From contig NVSA01000081.1 in NCBI GenBank assembly GCA_002401045.1, positions 1 through 6,155 on the forward strand: a DNA stretch of 6,155 nucleotides, in the 5' to 3' direction. Of this stretch, positions 1 to 5,449 are shown one piece after another (the first letter of the stretch is position 1; every line of letters begins with the position of its first letter). The notes under the pieces are model-generated. The model had not been told where the DNA came from, ran no database searches, and worked only from the letters and a program-made list of their open reading frames with translations. A program made the translations under genes and the position numbers. Source of the stretch: Paracoccaceae bacterium. GTDB lineage: Bacteria; Pseudomonadota; Alphaproteobacteria; Rhodobacterales; Rhodobacteraceae.

Positions 1-740
1 CCAGACATCCGAGATGAGCCAACGCCCATCGTACCTTTTTCAGCGATCAACATCACCCGTGCGTCAGGGTGTTGTTTTTGCAAGTCTTGAATTTCAGCCT
101 GTGCTTTAGGGGTAATCATGCATTTGCCGTGCAATTCACGGTCCGCACGAGAGTGGGCTTGGTTACCAGGCGACAGCAAATCGGTAGAAATATCCCCGAT
201 GCCAGCGATATAGGTCACAACCTTAATTTCTTCATCAATCTCGGGAAGTTTTGTGAAGAATTCGGCCTTGGCATAGCTTTCCAGAATATCTTTAGAAACT
301 GCATTTCCGTCGGTGAAAGCCGTTTTAAGACGCTCTAGATCGGCTTCATAAAGGAATACTTGGGTCTTTAGGACCTCAGCTGCTTTTGGCGCGATTGACG
401 CGTCATCACCCAGCGCCAAATCAAGCAGTACATCAACAGATGGGCCACCCTTCATGTGCGACAGAAGTTCAAAGGCAAAGGTTACAGAAATTTCTTCGAT
501 CACAGCATCGCCTAGGATGATGTCTTTTAGAAACGCAGCTTTTGCACCCGCAGCGCTGGTTGTACCAGGCAAGGTGTTATAGATAAAGAACTTCAGAGAC
601 GCTTCTCTGTGCTCATTCTTAGGATCTTTTATTTGGGCGATGATCTCATTTGTAAGAGCGTTATCTTCGATAGGTTTAGGGGCTAAGCCTTGACCTTTTC
701 GTGTTTCAATCTCGTTTAAATAGTCTGTATACAAAGCCAT
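1..740 (-). CDS. acnB: Aconitate hydratase B, N-terminal part (cut by window edge)
   Basis: Aconitase B is a cytoplasmic TCA-cycle enzyme that interconverts citrate and isocitrate through a 4Fe-4S cluster; many AcnB also act on 2-methylisocitrate. Reading the minus strand from ATG at 740-738 gives 246 open codons to the window edge, beginning MALYTDYLNEIETRKGQGLA and including APKP at residues 20-23, as in E. coli AcnB. Residues 1 to about 160 are the AcnB-specific HEAT-like helical domain (for example HMKGGPSVDVLLDLAL at 95-110). About 165-246 start the swivelling domain, with DLLSPGNQAHSR near 188-198 and MGVGSSRMS at 238-246, matching the GTGSSRKS active-site loop of the family. Family members are about 860-930 aa, so the catalytic Fe-S domains lie off the left edge. 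The Shine-Dalgarno is weak (GGGA about 6 nt before ATG). The frame is uninterrupted, so this is truncation by the window, not a pseudogene. Confidence 0.93.
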   Translation of the reverse strand, partial: MALYTDYLNEIETRKGQGLAPKPIEDNALTNEIIAQIKDPKNEHREASLKFFIYNTLPGTTSAAGAKAAFLKDIILGDAVIEEISVTFAFELLSHMKGGPSVDVLLDLALGDDASIAPKAAEVLKTQVFLYEADLERLKTAFTDGNAVSKDILESYAKAEFFTKLPEIDEEIKVVTYIAGIGDISTDLLSPGNQAHSRADRELHGKCMITPKAQAEIQDLQKQHPDARVMLIAEKGTMGVGSSRMS

Positions 741-825
741 GATGATCCCGACGCATTAAGTGTTAGATGTAACTTGTGCCAGTCGCAGATGATTTTAGCG
801 GGCCGGTACAAGCTTGCTGTATGCA

Positions 826-854
826 ATAGTATACCAAGAGAGCTTAGCTTGCAA
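826..854 (-). promoter_or_regulatory. Possible sigma-70-type promoter of acnB
   Basis: On the minus strand, TTGCAA (849-854) is followed after 17 nt by TACTAT (826-831), or after 15 nt by the better-matching TATACT (828-833). Either would start a transcript with a leader of roughly 80 nt before acnB. The match is moderate and found by eye only. Short palindromes CTTGCAAG (848-855) and CAAGCTTG (809-816) flank or overlap it and might be regulator sites. Confidence 0.35.
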
Positions 855-965
855 GATGTTTCCGACGCCCTGCACCGCTAACCCGATGGTGAGCTGGATT
901 GTAACTGACTTTTGCACAGAAATAAATAACGATGTAAGGATTTTCAGCGGCGTTGTGCCTTTAAA

Positions 966-993
966 AAACTAAACTAGTTTACTGGTTTAGTTT
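966..993. repeat. AT-rich inverted repeat: terminator or operator
   Basis: AAACTAAAC (966-974) is the exact reverse complement of GTTTAGTTT (985-993). With one mismatch the stem extends inward by AG/CT (976-977 with 982-983) to a 4-nt loop, giving about 12 bp. The 12-bp perfect palindrome TAAACTAGTTTA (970-981) is nested in it. Read on the minus strand, the 3' arm runs into a stretch of six T (963-968), so it could be a weak intrinsic terminator for transcripts from the right. Alternatively the nested symmetric AT-rich half-sites resemble a dimeric repressor operator, for example of the TetR type. The sequence does not decide between these. Confidence 0.6.
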
Positions 994-1073
994 CCTCGCT
1001 GAATCACACGGCTTTTGCCCTGCGACCATTGTTTGGCGGCAAGGTGTTTGCTGTTTATTGATATAATGTAAAA

Positions 1074-1085
1074 GGTGGCGCCACC
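1074..1085. repeat. 12-bp perfect palindrome GGTGGCGCCACC
   Basis: GGTGGCGCCACC is self-complementary over all 12 positions and lies in the gene-free region, just after the plus-strand TATAAT at 1062-1067. It could be a protein-binding site. As a 12-bp GC-rich palindrome it may also be chance, and no partner gene is evident. Confidence 0.4.
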
Positions 1086-1257
1086 GTTTGCGGTATTTTG
1101 CCTGACAGGGTTGATCGCCCTGCACCTGATCCTACTGTAGGTTTTGGTGATTTCCATCGGCCCGTTACAGCCCCTAAAAACCCGTTAACCACTTTTTGAC
1201 GTCTGGGGTGTTATACAGCTGTCAGGGTTAGGATAGTGTTAAGGCGGCGCACGGTGA

Positions 1258-1983
1258 TCACAGCACAAAGGGGATAAAGCATTTGACCCGCGCGGCATAA
1301 TTGATCCAGCGCTCAGAGTATTTCTGTGCCGCTTGGCGTTCATTTTTCGGGATTGCATCCAGCCAGTATTGCGCCACATTGGCAATCGGCGCGGCCAGCC
1401 CCCAGATAGCCCCGCTCGATAGGGCAAAGCCTAAATATATTAAGAAATCACCGAAATAATTCGGATGGCGCGACAGCCCCCAGAACCCAGATGTAATCAA
1501 CTGACCTTTGTTCGCAGGGTTCGACTTAAACCGTCGTTTCTGGTAATCAGCCCCGAAATGAAACACCGTGCCAATGATATAAGACCCCAGCGCCAACCCG
1601 TCGAACAGATCAAAACCGCCCGTGCGTGTTGCCGTCCATAAAAACGGTAAACAATAGAGCCAACCAAAAGTATTCGCCACGATGACAGGCAAGCCCAACA
1701 GCTCTTTGCGCGACATCTGACCCTTTAGTTTCGCAGCCCCTGTGTTGGCGAACCAGAACAGCAAGACCCAGTTCATCCGCGCCAGATAAATCCCGACAAA
1801 GCCAAGCAGCATCAGATGACGCCAAGCCACACCGTCGGCGTGATATAGAATGATGCAGGTAACGGGCAGCATTGTGTTGAACCCGATGATGAACGGCCAG
1901 CGTGTATCTTGTGTGCGGTACGCCGCAATCGCGCCAAGGGTTGCCATGATCTGAATAGCTACGAACATATATAAGTACATCAT
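1258..1983 (-). CDS. DUF1295 / isoprenylcysteine methyltransferase-like membrane protein
   Basis: A 241-aa polytopic membrane protein with roughly six to seven hydrophobic segments. The C-terminal part has SRHPNYFGD at residues 171-179, the hallmark of the DUF1295 / ICMT / sterol C14-C24 reductase-like superfamily, preceded by FKSNPANKGQLITSGFWGL (152-170) and followed by a basic tail with KNERQ and KYSERWINY (213-229). That tail is also seen in ERG4/ERG24-type reductases and in DUF1295 proteins. Members bind SAM or NADPH; the substrate here is not predictable. I start at ATG 1983-1981 because AGGGG lies 7 nt upstream. A longer frame from GTG at 2037 would add 18 residues without a clear ribosome site and would end 6 bp from ccmA. 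It is divergent from ccmA (60 bp between starts), so a functional link to cytochrome maturation is possible but unproven. Confidence 0.8.
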   Translation of the reverse strand: MMYLYMFVAIQIMATLGAIAAYRTQDTRWPFIIGFNTMLPVTCIILYHADGVAWRHLMLLGFVGIYLARMNWVLLFWFANTGAAKLKGQMSRKELLGLPVIVANTFGWLYCLPFLWTATRTGGFDLFDGLALGSYIIGTVFHFGADYQKRRFKSNPANKGQLITSGFWGLSRHPNYFGDFLIYLGFALSSGAIWGLAAPIANVAQYWLDAIPKNERQAAQKYSERWINYAARVKCFIPFVL

Positions 1984-2043
1984 GATACCGCCCCTGAAAT
2001 GCAACGCTTCCATATTTCTACCGCTTAGTTTATCCACAAACCC

Positions 2044-2661
2044 ATGACAGTTAAAGCCACAAACCTAGCCTGCGCGCGCGGCGATCGTATGATCTTACAA
2101 GACGTCTCATTCACCTTGGACGCAGGCGATTGTTTGATCCTGCGCGGTGCTAATGGCGCGGGAAAATCGACGCTTTTGCGGGTTTTGGCGGGGCTGGCAC
2201 CGCTTGCGGCGGGGGAATTGATCCTAGATGCCGATCAGATGGCCTATTCAGGTCATCAAGACGCGCTTAAATTGCAATTGACCGCGCGAGAAAATCTGGC
2301 GTTTTGGGCGGGGGTTTATGACACCCATTGTGTTGATCAGGTCATTGCCGACTATGATCTAGGTTCATTCGCGGATCGTCCTGTGGCGACACTTTCAGCA
2401 GGACAAAAACGCCGCGTTGGGCTGGCGCGACTGTCCATCTCAGAGCGCAAAATCTGGATCATGGATGAACCCACGACCTCACTAGATGCAGAAAACCGCG
2501 ACCGTATCACCGCCAAAATCCGTGACCATATCGCGGCGGGCGGTATTGTGATCCTCTCAACCCATCTGGATTTGGACATCCCGCACGCCACCGCCCTAGA
2601 CATCGCGCAATTTGGTGCGACCGTCCAAGACACATCGCCGTTTCTAGAAGGCGATTACTAA
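2044..2661 (+). CDS. ccmA: Cytochrome c maturation ABC transporter ATP-binding protein CcmA (HelA)
   Basis: CcmA is the cytoplasmic ATPase of the CcmAB(C)D complex, which uses ATP hydrolysis to release haem-loaded CcmE for delivery to CcmF/H. The 205-aa length is normal. Visible motifs are Walker A GANGAGKS (35-42), Q-loop GHQ (70-72), the ABC signature LSAGQKRR (117-124, the CcmA version with A in place of G), Walker B IWIMDEP (137-143), the D-loop SLD (146-148) and the switch histidine H174 in STHLD. The start is set by alignment with the family N-terminus (short strand before the Walker A domain). There is no recognisable Shine-Dalgarno before this ATG, which is unusual beside its neighbours. 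Its stop overlaps the ccmB start by one base (TAATG), implying translational coupling. Confidence 0.96.
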   Translation: MTVKATNLACARGDRMILQDVSFTLDAGDCLILRGANGAGKSTLLRVLAGLAPLAAGELILDADQMAYSGHQDALKLQLTARENLAFWAGVYDTHCVDQVIADYDLGSFADRPVATLSAGQKRRVGLARLSISERKIWIMDEPTTSLDAENRDRITAKIRDHIAAGGIVILSTHLDLDIPHATALDIAQFGATVQDTSPFLEGDY

Positions 2662-3317
2662 TGCGCGCGCTGTTCTTGCGAGATATTCAACTGGGCATCA
2701 GATCAGGTGGCGGGTTCGGGCTGGCACTGGCATTTTTCCTGATCGTGGTGATGTTTGTGCCTTTTGGCATCGGTGCCGAGCGCGCCCTATTGGCAAGCGT
2801 CGCCCCTGGCATTTTGTGGATCGGTGCTTTGCTGGCCTGTCTGTTGTCACTCGACCGTATTTTCCAGCTTGATATGGAGGACGGCACTCTTGACACACTA
2901 GCGACCTCACCCCTGCCCCTGTCGGGCATTACTGCGGCCAAAGCCGCCGCGCATTGGGTCACAACGGGTCTGCCGCTGACCCTTGCCGCCGTGCCGTTGG
3001 GCTATCTTTTGAACCTGCCAAACACAGCTTACGGCGTGCTATTTGTCAGCCTGCTGATCGGCACACCTGCTTTGTCGTTTATCGGCGCATTTGGCGCGGC
3101 GATTACCGTGGGGATCAAACGCGGTGGGTTGTTGCTGTCACTACTGGTGTTGCCGCTTTATATTCCGACCCTGATTTTTGGCGCTCTGAGCGTGACCAGA
3201 ACCATCAACGGGCAAGACGCCACTGCAACGCTTGCCCTGCTCATTGGGTTGAGTTTATTCAGCATTGTGCTGATGCCCTTCGCCGCCGCCCTCGCCCTCA
3301 AAGCAAACCTGAAATAA
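2661..3317 (+). CDS. ccmB: Haem exporter/cytochrome c maturation permease CcmB (HelB)
   Basis: CcmB is the integral membrane partner of CcmA. The 218 aa form about six transmembrane segments (roughly 19-36, 46-64, 97-119, 122-150, 155-176, 187-213). Family landmarks are LDRIFQLDMEDGTLDTL (64-80), a cytoplasmic loop likely to contact CcmA, then SPLPLSGITAAKAAAHW (83-99), GTPALSFIGAFGAAITVG (134-151) and KRGGLLLSLLVLPLYIP (153-169). E. coli CcmB is about 220 aa, so this is full length. Translation probably couples to ccmA through the TAATG overlap, with an AAGG about 10 nt upstream. Confidence 0.96.
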   Translation: MRALFLRDIQLGIRSGGGFGLALAFFLIVVMFVPFGIGAERALLASVAPGILWIGALLACLLSLDRIFQLDMEDGTLDTLATSPLPLSGITAAKAAAHWVTTGLPLTLAAVPLGYLLNLPNTAYGVLFVSLLIGTPALSFIGAFGAAITVGIKRGGLLLSLLVLPLYIPTLIFGALSVTRTINGQDATATLALLIGLSLFSIVLMPFAAALALKANLK

Positions 3318-3337
3318 CAGATCAAAATAACGGGCAT

Positions 3338-3394
3338 GTGACATATCTCGCATTGCCCTGCCCCTGAAAACATATAGAAAAGCGCATATGTCAC
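3338..3394 (+). repeat. Inverted repeat pairing the ccmB-ccmC gap with the ccmC start codon
   Basis: GTGACATAT (3338-3346) is the exact reverse complement of ATATGTCAC (3386-3394), and the second arm contains the ccmC ATG (3388-3390). In the mRNA the 9-bp stem would close a 39-nt loop and hide the start codon. A smaller competing stem GGGCA/TGCCC (3332-3336 with 3354-3358) would disrupt it. This gap is the only real break in the cluster, so it may tune CcmC output. The stem is AU-rich and the loop long, so stability is uncertain. Confidence 0.35.
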
Positions 3395-4110
3395 TTTGGG
3401 AATACGCAAATCCAGTTAAATTCATGGCGCTGTCCAAGCGCCTGATCCCTGCTGTCTCGGTGTTGGCCGCCGTCACGATCATAACGGGTATCTTATGGGG
3501 CTATTTCGGCACGGCTGACGACTATAAACAAGGCTCTACCGTCAAAATCATTTTCCTACACGTCCCTGCCGCCCTGCTGGCAATCAACGCGTGGATCATG
3601 ATGTTGGTGGCATCCCTAATCTGGTTAGTACGCCGTCATCATGTGTCCGCACTCGCCGCCAAAGCCACCGCGCCCATCGGGCTGACGATGACGCTGATTG
3701 CCCTTGGCACAGGCGCTATTTGGGGCAAGCCGATGTGGGGAACCTATTGGGCGTGGGATCCGCGCTTGACCAGTTTCATGATCCTATGCGTGTTCTACCT
3801 AGGCTATATCGCCCTGTGGGAAGCGATCGAGGACAAAGACACCGCCGCTGATCTGACCAGCATTTTATGCATGATCGGCAGTGTTTTTGCCCTGTTGTCA
3901 CGCTATGCGGTGAACTTTTGGAACCAAGGTCTACATCAAGCGGCGTCCTTGTCTCTAGATAAAGAACAACATGTCGATAACAGCTACTACTTTCCGCTGG
4001 TGCTGTGCATCATCGGTTTTGTCTTGCTGTTTGTGGTGCTGGTTTTAATCCGCACCCGCACTGAAATTCGCACGCGCCGCGTCGCGGCACTACAAGCACG
4101 GGGACGCTAA
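3388..4110 (+). CDS. ccmC: Haem-handling membrane protein CcmC (HelC)
   Basis: CcmC binds haem at the periplasmic face and attaches it covalently to CcmE. The 240 aa contain six predicted membrane helices (about 19-40, 57-80, 95-113, 128-145, 155-172, 203-221). The tryptophan-rich WWD haem-binding segment is at 112-129 (WGKPMWGTYWAWDPRLTS). The two expected axial histidines are H58 (IIFLHVPAA) and H183 (NQGLHQAAS), at positions matching the essential pair of E. coli CcmC. The N-terminus SLWEYANPVKFM is typical of Rhodobacterales CcmC and supports this ATG, although the ribosome site is weak (AGAAAAG). A 70-bp gap after ccmB contains an inverted repeat reaching into the start codon. The stop overlaps ccmD by one base. 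Confidence 0.96.
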   Translation: MSLWEYANPVKFMALSKRLIPAVSVLAAVTIITGILWGYFGTADDYKQGSTVKIIFLHVPAALLAINAWIMMLVASLIWLVRRHHVSALAAKATAPIGLTMTLIALGTGAIWGKPMWGTYWAWDPRLTSFMILCVFYLGYIALWEAIEDKDTAADLTSILCMIGSVFALLSRYAVNFWNQGLHQAASLSLDKEQHVDNSYYFPLVLCIIGFVLLFVVLVLIRTRTEIRTRRVAALQARGR

Positions 4111-4259
4111 TGCCTGATCTCGGAAAATATGCCGATACAGTATTGCTGGCCTACGCCGTATCCTTTGTATTCTTGGCGGCTTTAATTGTTCTGACAGTGG
4201 TCAAAAGCCGCAAGTCAAAACAACTGCTTGCCCGCGCGGAGGCACATAAAAATGGCTAA
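4110..4259 (+). CDS. ccmD: Small membrane haem exporter subunit CcmD (HelD)
   Basis: A 49-aa protein with a single transmembrane helix (about residues 11-31) followed by a basic cytoplasmic tail (KSRKSKQLLAR, 32-42). This is the usual size and layout of CcmD, which bridges CcmC to CcmAB and promotes release of holo-CcmE. The N-terminus MPDLGKYADTVLLAYA fits alphaproteobacterial CcmD, including a tyrosine in the helix (Y15). Its ATG overlaps the ccmC stop as TAATG, with GGGGA 5 nt upstream, and its last 8 bases overlap the ccmG start. The position between ccmC and ccmG makes the assignment firm despite the low sequence conservation of the family. Confidence 0.92.
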   Translation: MPDLGKYADTVLLAYAVSFVFLAALIVLTVVKSRKSKQLLARAEAHKNG

Positions 4260-4779
4260 ATTTTCCCCCTGGTTCATCGCCCCGCCACTGATGTTTGCAG
4301 GGCTTGCCGCCTTGTTTGCCTTTGGCCTGAACCGTCAAGACACCGATAATTTGCCCAGCACCATGATTGGACGCACAGCACCGCTGTTAACCACCACGGC
4401 CTTTGGTGATTTCCCGCAACTCACCGCCGCTGATTTGCAAGCAGATGGGATAAAGCTGGTAAATTTCTGGGCAAGTTGGTGCACACCTTGTCGTGCCGAG
4501 CATCCCAATCTGGTGACACTCGCAAGCGAGGGTATCCCAGTTTACGGCATCAACTATAAAGATCAGTTAAAAAATGCCGAACGGTTCTTGGCTGAACTGG
4601 GAAACCCATACGCCAAAATCGCAACGGATAACGGGCGTACGGGCATTGATTGGGGGCTTTACGGCGTGCCTGAAACCTTTGTAATTGATGGCAATGGCAC
4701 AGTCTTATTGCGCCATCCCGGCCCGATCACCCAACGCATTATGGATGAAAAAATCCGCCCTTTGCTAACGCCCAAATAA
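4252..4779 (+). CDS. ccmG: Thiol:disulfide interchange protein CcmG/HelX (DsbE type)
   Basis: CcmG is a periplasmic, membrane-anchored thioredoxin-fold protein that reduces the CXXCH cysteines of apocytochrome c (with CcmH) before haem ligation. The 175 aa begin with an uncleaved signal anchor (about 8-26). A thioredoxin domain follows with active site WCTPC (C77, C80) in VNFWASWCTPCRAEHP (70-85), and the cis-proline loop YGVPETF (137-143) with P140. The acidic GINYKD segment (99-104) is typical of CcmG rather than generic thioredoxins. ATG 4252 is chosen because GGAGG (4238-4242) lies 9 nt upstream and it overlaps the ccmD end by 8 bp; an upstream in-frame TTG has no support. It is the last gene of the cluster and converges on ribH with 6 bp between stops. 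Confidence 0.95.
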   Translation: MAKFSPWFIAPPLMFAGLAALFAFGLNRQDTDNLPSTMIGRTAPLLTTTAFGDFPQLTAADLQADGIKLVNFWASWCTPCRAEHPNLVTLASEGIPVYGINYKDQLKNAERFLAELGNPYAKIATDNGRTGIDWGLYGVPETFVIDGNGTVLLRHPGPITQRIMDEKIRPLLTPK

Positions 4780-4785
4780 CCCGCC

Positions 4786-5217
4786 TTACAAAGCGTTATG
4801 AACCTCAAGCGTTTGCAGGACTGCGCCCGCCGCTTCGGCACCTTTTTTGACAAAATGCGCCTTATAAAACGCGATCAAATCAGGGGTTTCTTGGAAATTA
4901 TGCGGTGTCAAAGAAACTGAAAACATTGGCACTTCGGTTTCCATTTGCGCCGCCATCAACGCATCGACCACAGCCGCCGAGACGAATTCATGGTGATAAA
5001 TACCACCATCAACCACGAATGCAGCGACGACGATTGCATCATAGTCGCCTGTTTTGGCTAGTTTTTTAGCAAGTAGCGGCATCTCGAATGCGCCAGGCAT
5101 GTCGAAACTGACAACCTCTGCATCGCCGATTTCAGCGATAAAGCCCTCTAATGACTGATCTACAATATCAGCGTGCCATTGTGCCTTGATATAGGCAATT
5201 TTTGTGGGTTTTGTCAT
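4786..5217 (-). CDS. ribH: 6,7-dimethyl-8-ribityllumazine synthase, type II (RibH2-like)
   Basis: The enzyme condenses 5-amino-6-ribitylamino-uracil with dihydroxybutanone phosphate to form lumazine, the penultimate step to riboflavin, in the cytoplasm. The 143 aa align well with the Brucella/Mesorhizobium RibH2 class. Shared features are the N-terminal AQWHADIVD (12-20) with the aromatic W14 that stacks on the ligand, PGAFEMP (41-47), AFVVDGGIYHHEFVS (66-80) around the active site, and SLTPHNFQE (102-110). RibH2 proteins are decameric in characterised cases. Start at ATG 5217-5215, with AGGA 9 nt upstream; the frame stays open further upstream but that stretch is the riboswitch leader. Rhizobiales usually also carry ribH1 in a rib operon; whether this genome does cannot be seen here. 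Confidence 0.95.
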   Translation of the reverse strand: MTKPTKIAYIKAQWHADIVDQSLEGFIAEIGDAEVVSFDMPGAFEMPLLAKKLAKTGDYDAIVVAAFVVDGGIYHHEFVSAAVVDALMAAQMETEVPMFSVSLTPHNFQETPDLIAFYKAHFVKKGAEAAGAVLQTLEVHNAL

Positions 5218-5223
5218 AGCTAT

Positions 5224-5249
5224 AAGTCCTTTCTGCAACAACAAGACCC
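5224..5249 (-). promoter_or_regulatory. Possible ribosome-site-sequestering hairpin of ribH
   Basis: In the minus-strand transcript GGGUCUU (complement of 5243-5249) can pair over 7 bp, including three G-U wobbles, with AGGACUU (complement of 5224-5230). The second arm contains the AGGA Shine-Dalgarno of ribH, and the loop is 12 nt. Together with the upstream FMN aptamer this suggests translational control, since no terminator with a U tract lies between aptamer and start codon. Pairing was found by eye and is not strong. Confidence 0.4.
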
Positions 5250-5266
5250 AGAGCGTATGAACAGGC

Positions 5267-5285
5267 ATGGCGCAACCTGCACCAT
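5267..5285 (-). promoter_or_regulatory. Hairpin in the ribH leader, expression platform
   Basis: Downstream of the aptamer, AUGGUGC (complement of 5279-5285) pairs with GCGCCAU (complement of 5267-5273) around a 5-nt loop, a 7-bp stem with one G-U pair. No U tract follows, so it is not an intrinsic terminator. It probably separates the aptamer from the ribosome-binding region or takes part in switching. Confidence 0.4.
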
Positions 5286-5290
5286 ACATA

Positions 5291-5415
5291 TCCTTCTCTA
5301 CCATCCAGACTATAACTGTCGGCCAAGGAATTACACCTTTGTCTGCTGACCCTCTCATAGAGAGGCGCTCGCGGGCTATACCGCCGGTGGGGAATTACGC
5401 CCCGCCCTGAGAATA
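5291..5415 (-). ncRNA. FMN riboswitch (RFN element)
   Basis: The minus strand carries the conserved RFN blocks in order: UUCUC then AGGGCGGGGCGUAAUUCCCC, ACCGGCGGUAUAGCCCGCGAGCGC, a variable stem CCUCUC-UAU-GAGAGG, GGGUCAGCAGA, AAGGUGUAAUUCCUUGGCCGACAGU, and AUAGUCUGGAUG ending in GAGAA. UUCUC (5409-5413) pairs with GAGAA (5294-5298) as the closing P1 stem. This aptamer binds FMN and shuts off riboflavin genes when FMN is abundant. It ends about 75 nt before the ribH ATG, so ribH is its evident target. Because hairpins rather than a terminator lie between, control is probably at translation. Confidence 0.96.
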
Positions 5416-5420
5416 AGATG

Positions 5421-5449
5421 ATGTTAGAGGATTCGGAAAAGGGCTGAAA
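5421..5449 (-). promoter_or_regulatory. Weak candidate promoter for the riboswitch-ribH transcript
   Basis: TAACAT (minus, 5421-5426) could serve as a -10 with TTTCAG 17 nt upstream (5444-5449), placing the start just before the aptamer. The -35 match is poor. It would lie inside the 3' arm of the yceI terminator hairpin. Only about 90 bp separate the yceI stop from the aptamer, so either such a promoter exists here or ribH depends on readthrough from yceI. Confidence 0.25.

Larger units (their letters stand above)
741..1257. other. Long intergenic region between the DUF1295-like gene and acnB
   Basis: About 517 bp separate two genes that both run on the minus strand. No recognised gene is seen on either strand. 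It contains a possible acnB promoter (826-854), an AT-rich inverted repeat (966-993), a perfect GC-rich palindrome (1074-1085) and two CCCGTTA repeats 20 bp apart (1161 and 1181). A TATAAT on the plus strand (1062-1067) has no good -35 partner. A 56-codon minus-strand frame (987-1157) has a weak ribosome binding site and is rich in AGG codons, so I do not call it a gene. The length is large for a compact bacterial chromosome, so a small RNA or degraded gene is possible. Confidence 0.6.

Noticed and set aside
69..338. 89-codon open frame antisense to acnB
   Set aside because: The opposite strand encodes an uninterrupted AcnB with recognisable motifs.
1106..1122. CAGGG-7-CCCTG hairpin in the intergenic region
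   Set aside because: The 5-bp stem without a T run on either strand is too weak to call a terminator.
1131..1145. CCTAC-T-GTAGG followed by TTTT as a terminator
   Set aside because: Only a 4-bp stem forms once a realistic loop is allowed, and no plus-strand gene precedes it.
978..1199. Plus-strand open stretches interrupted by a TGA at 1059-1061, suggesting a pseudogene
   Set aside because: The translation on either side of the stop resembles no family I recognise and no start codon with a ribosome site is present.
1984..2037. GTG start for the DUF1295-like gene
   Set aside because: No ribosome site precedes it, the added 18 residues are not hydrophobic, and ATG 1983 has AGGGG at the right distance.
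4228..4251. Upstream TTG start for ccmG
   Set aside because: It would place the GGAGG ribosome site inside the gene and add a basic stretch before a signal anchor that is already complete from ATG 4252.
5218..5358. N-terminal extension of the ribH frame (47 extra codons)
   Set aside because: The stretch overlaps the FMN riboswitch and leader hairpins, RibH2 proteins lack it, and ATG 5217 has its own AGGA site.
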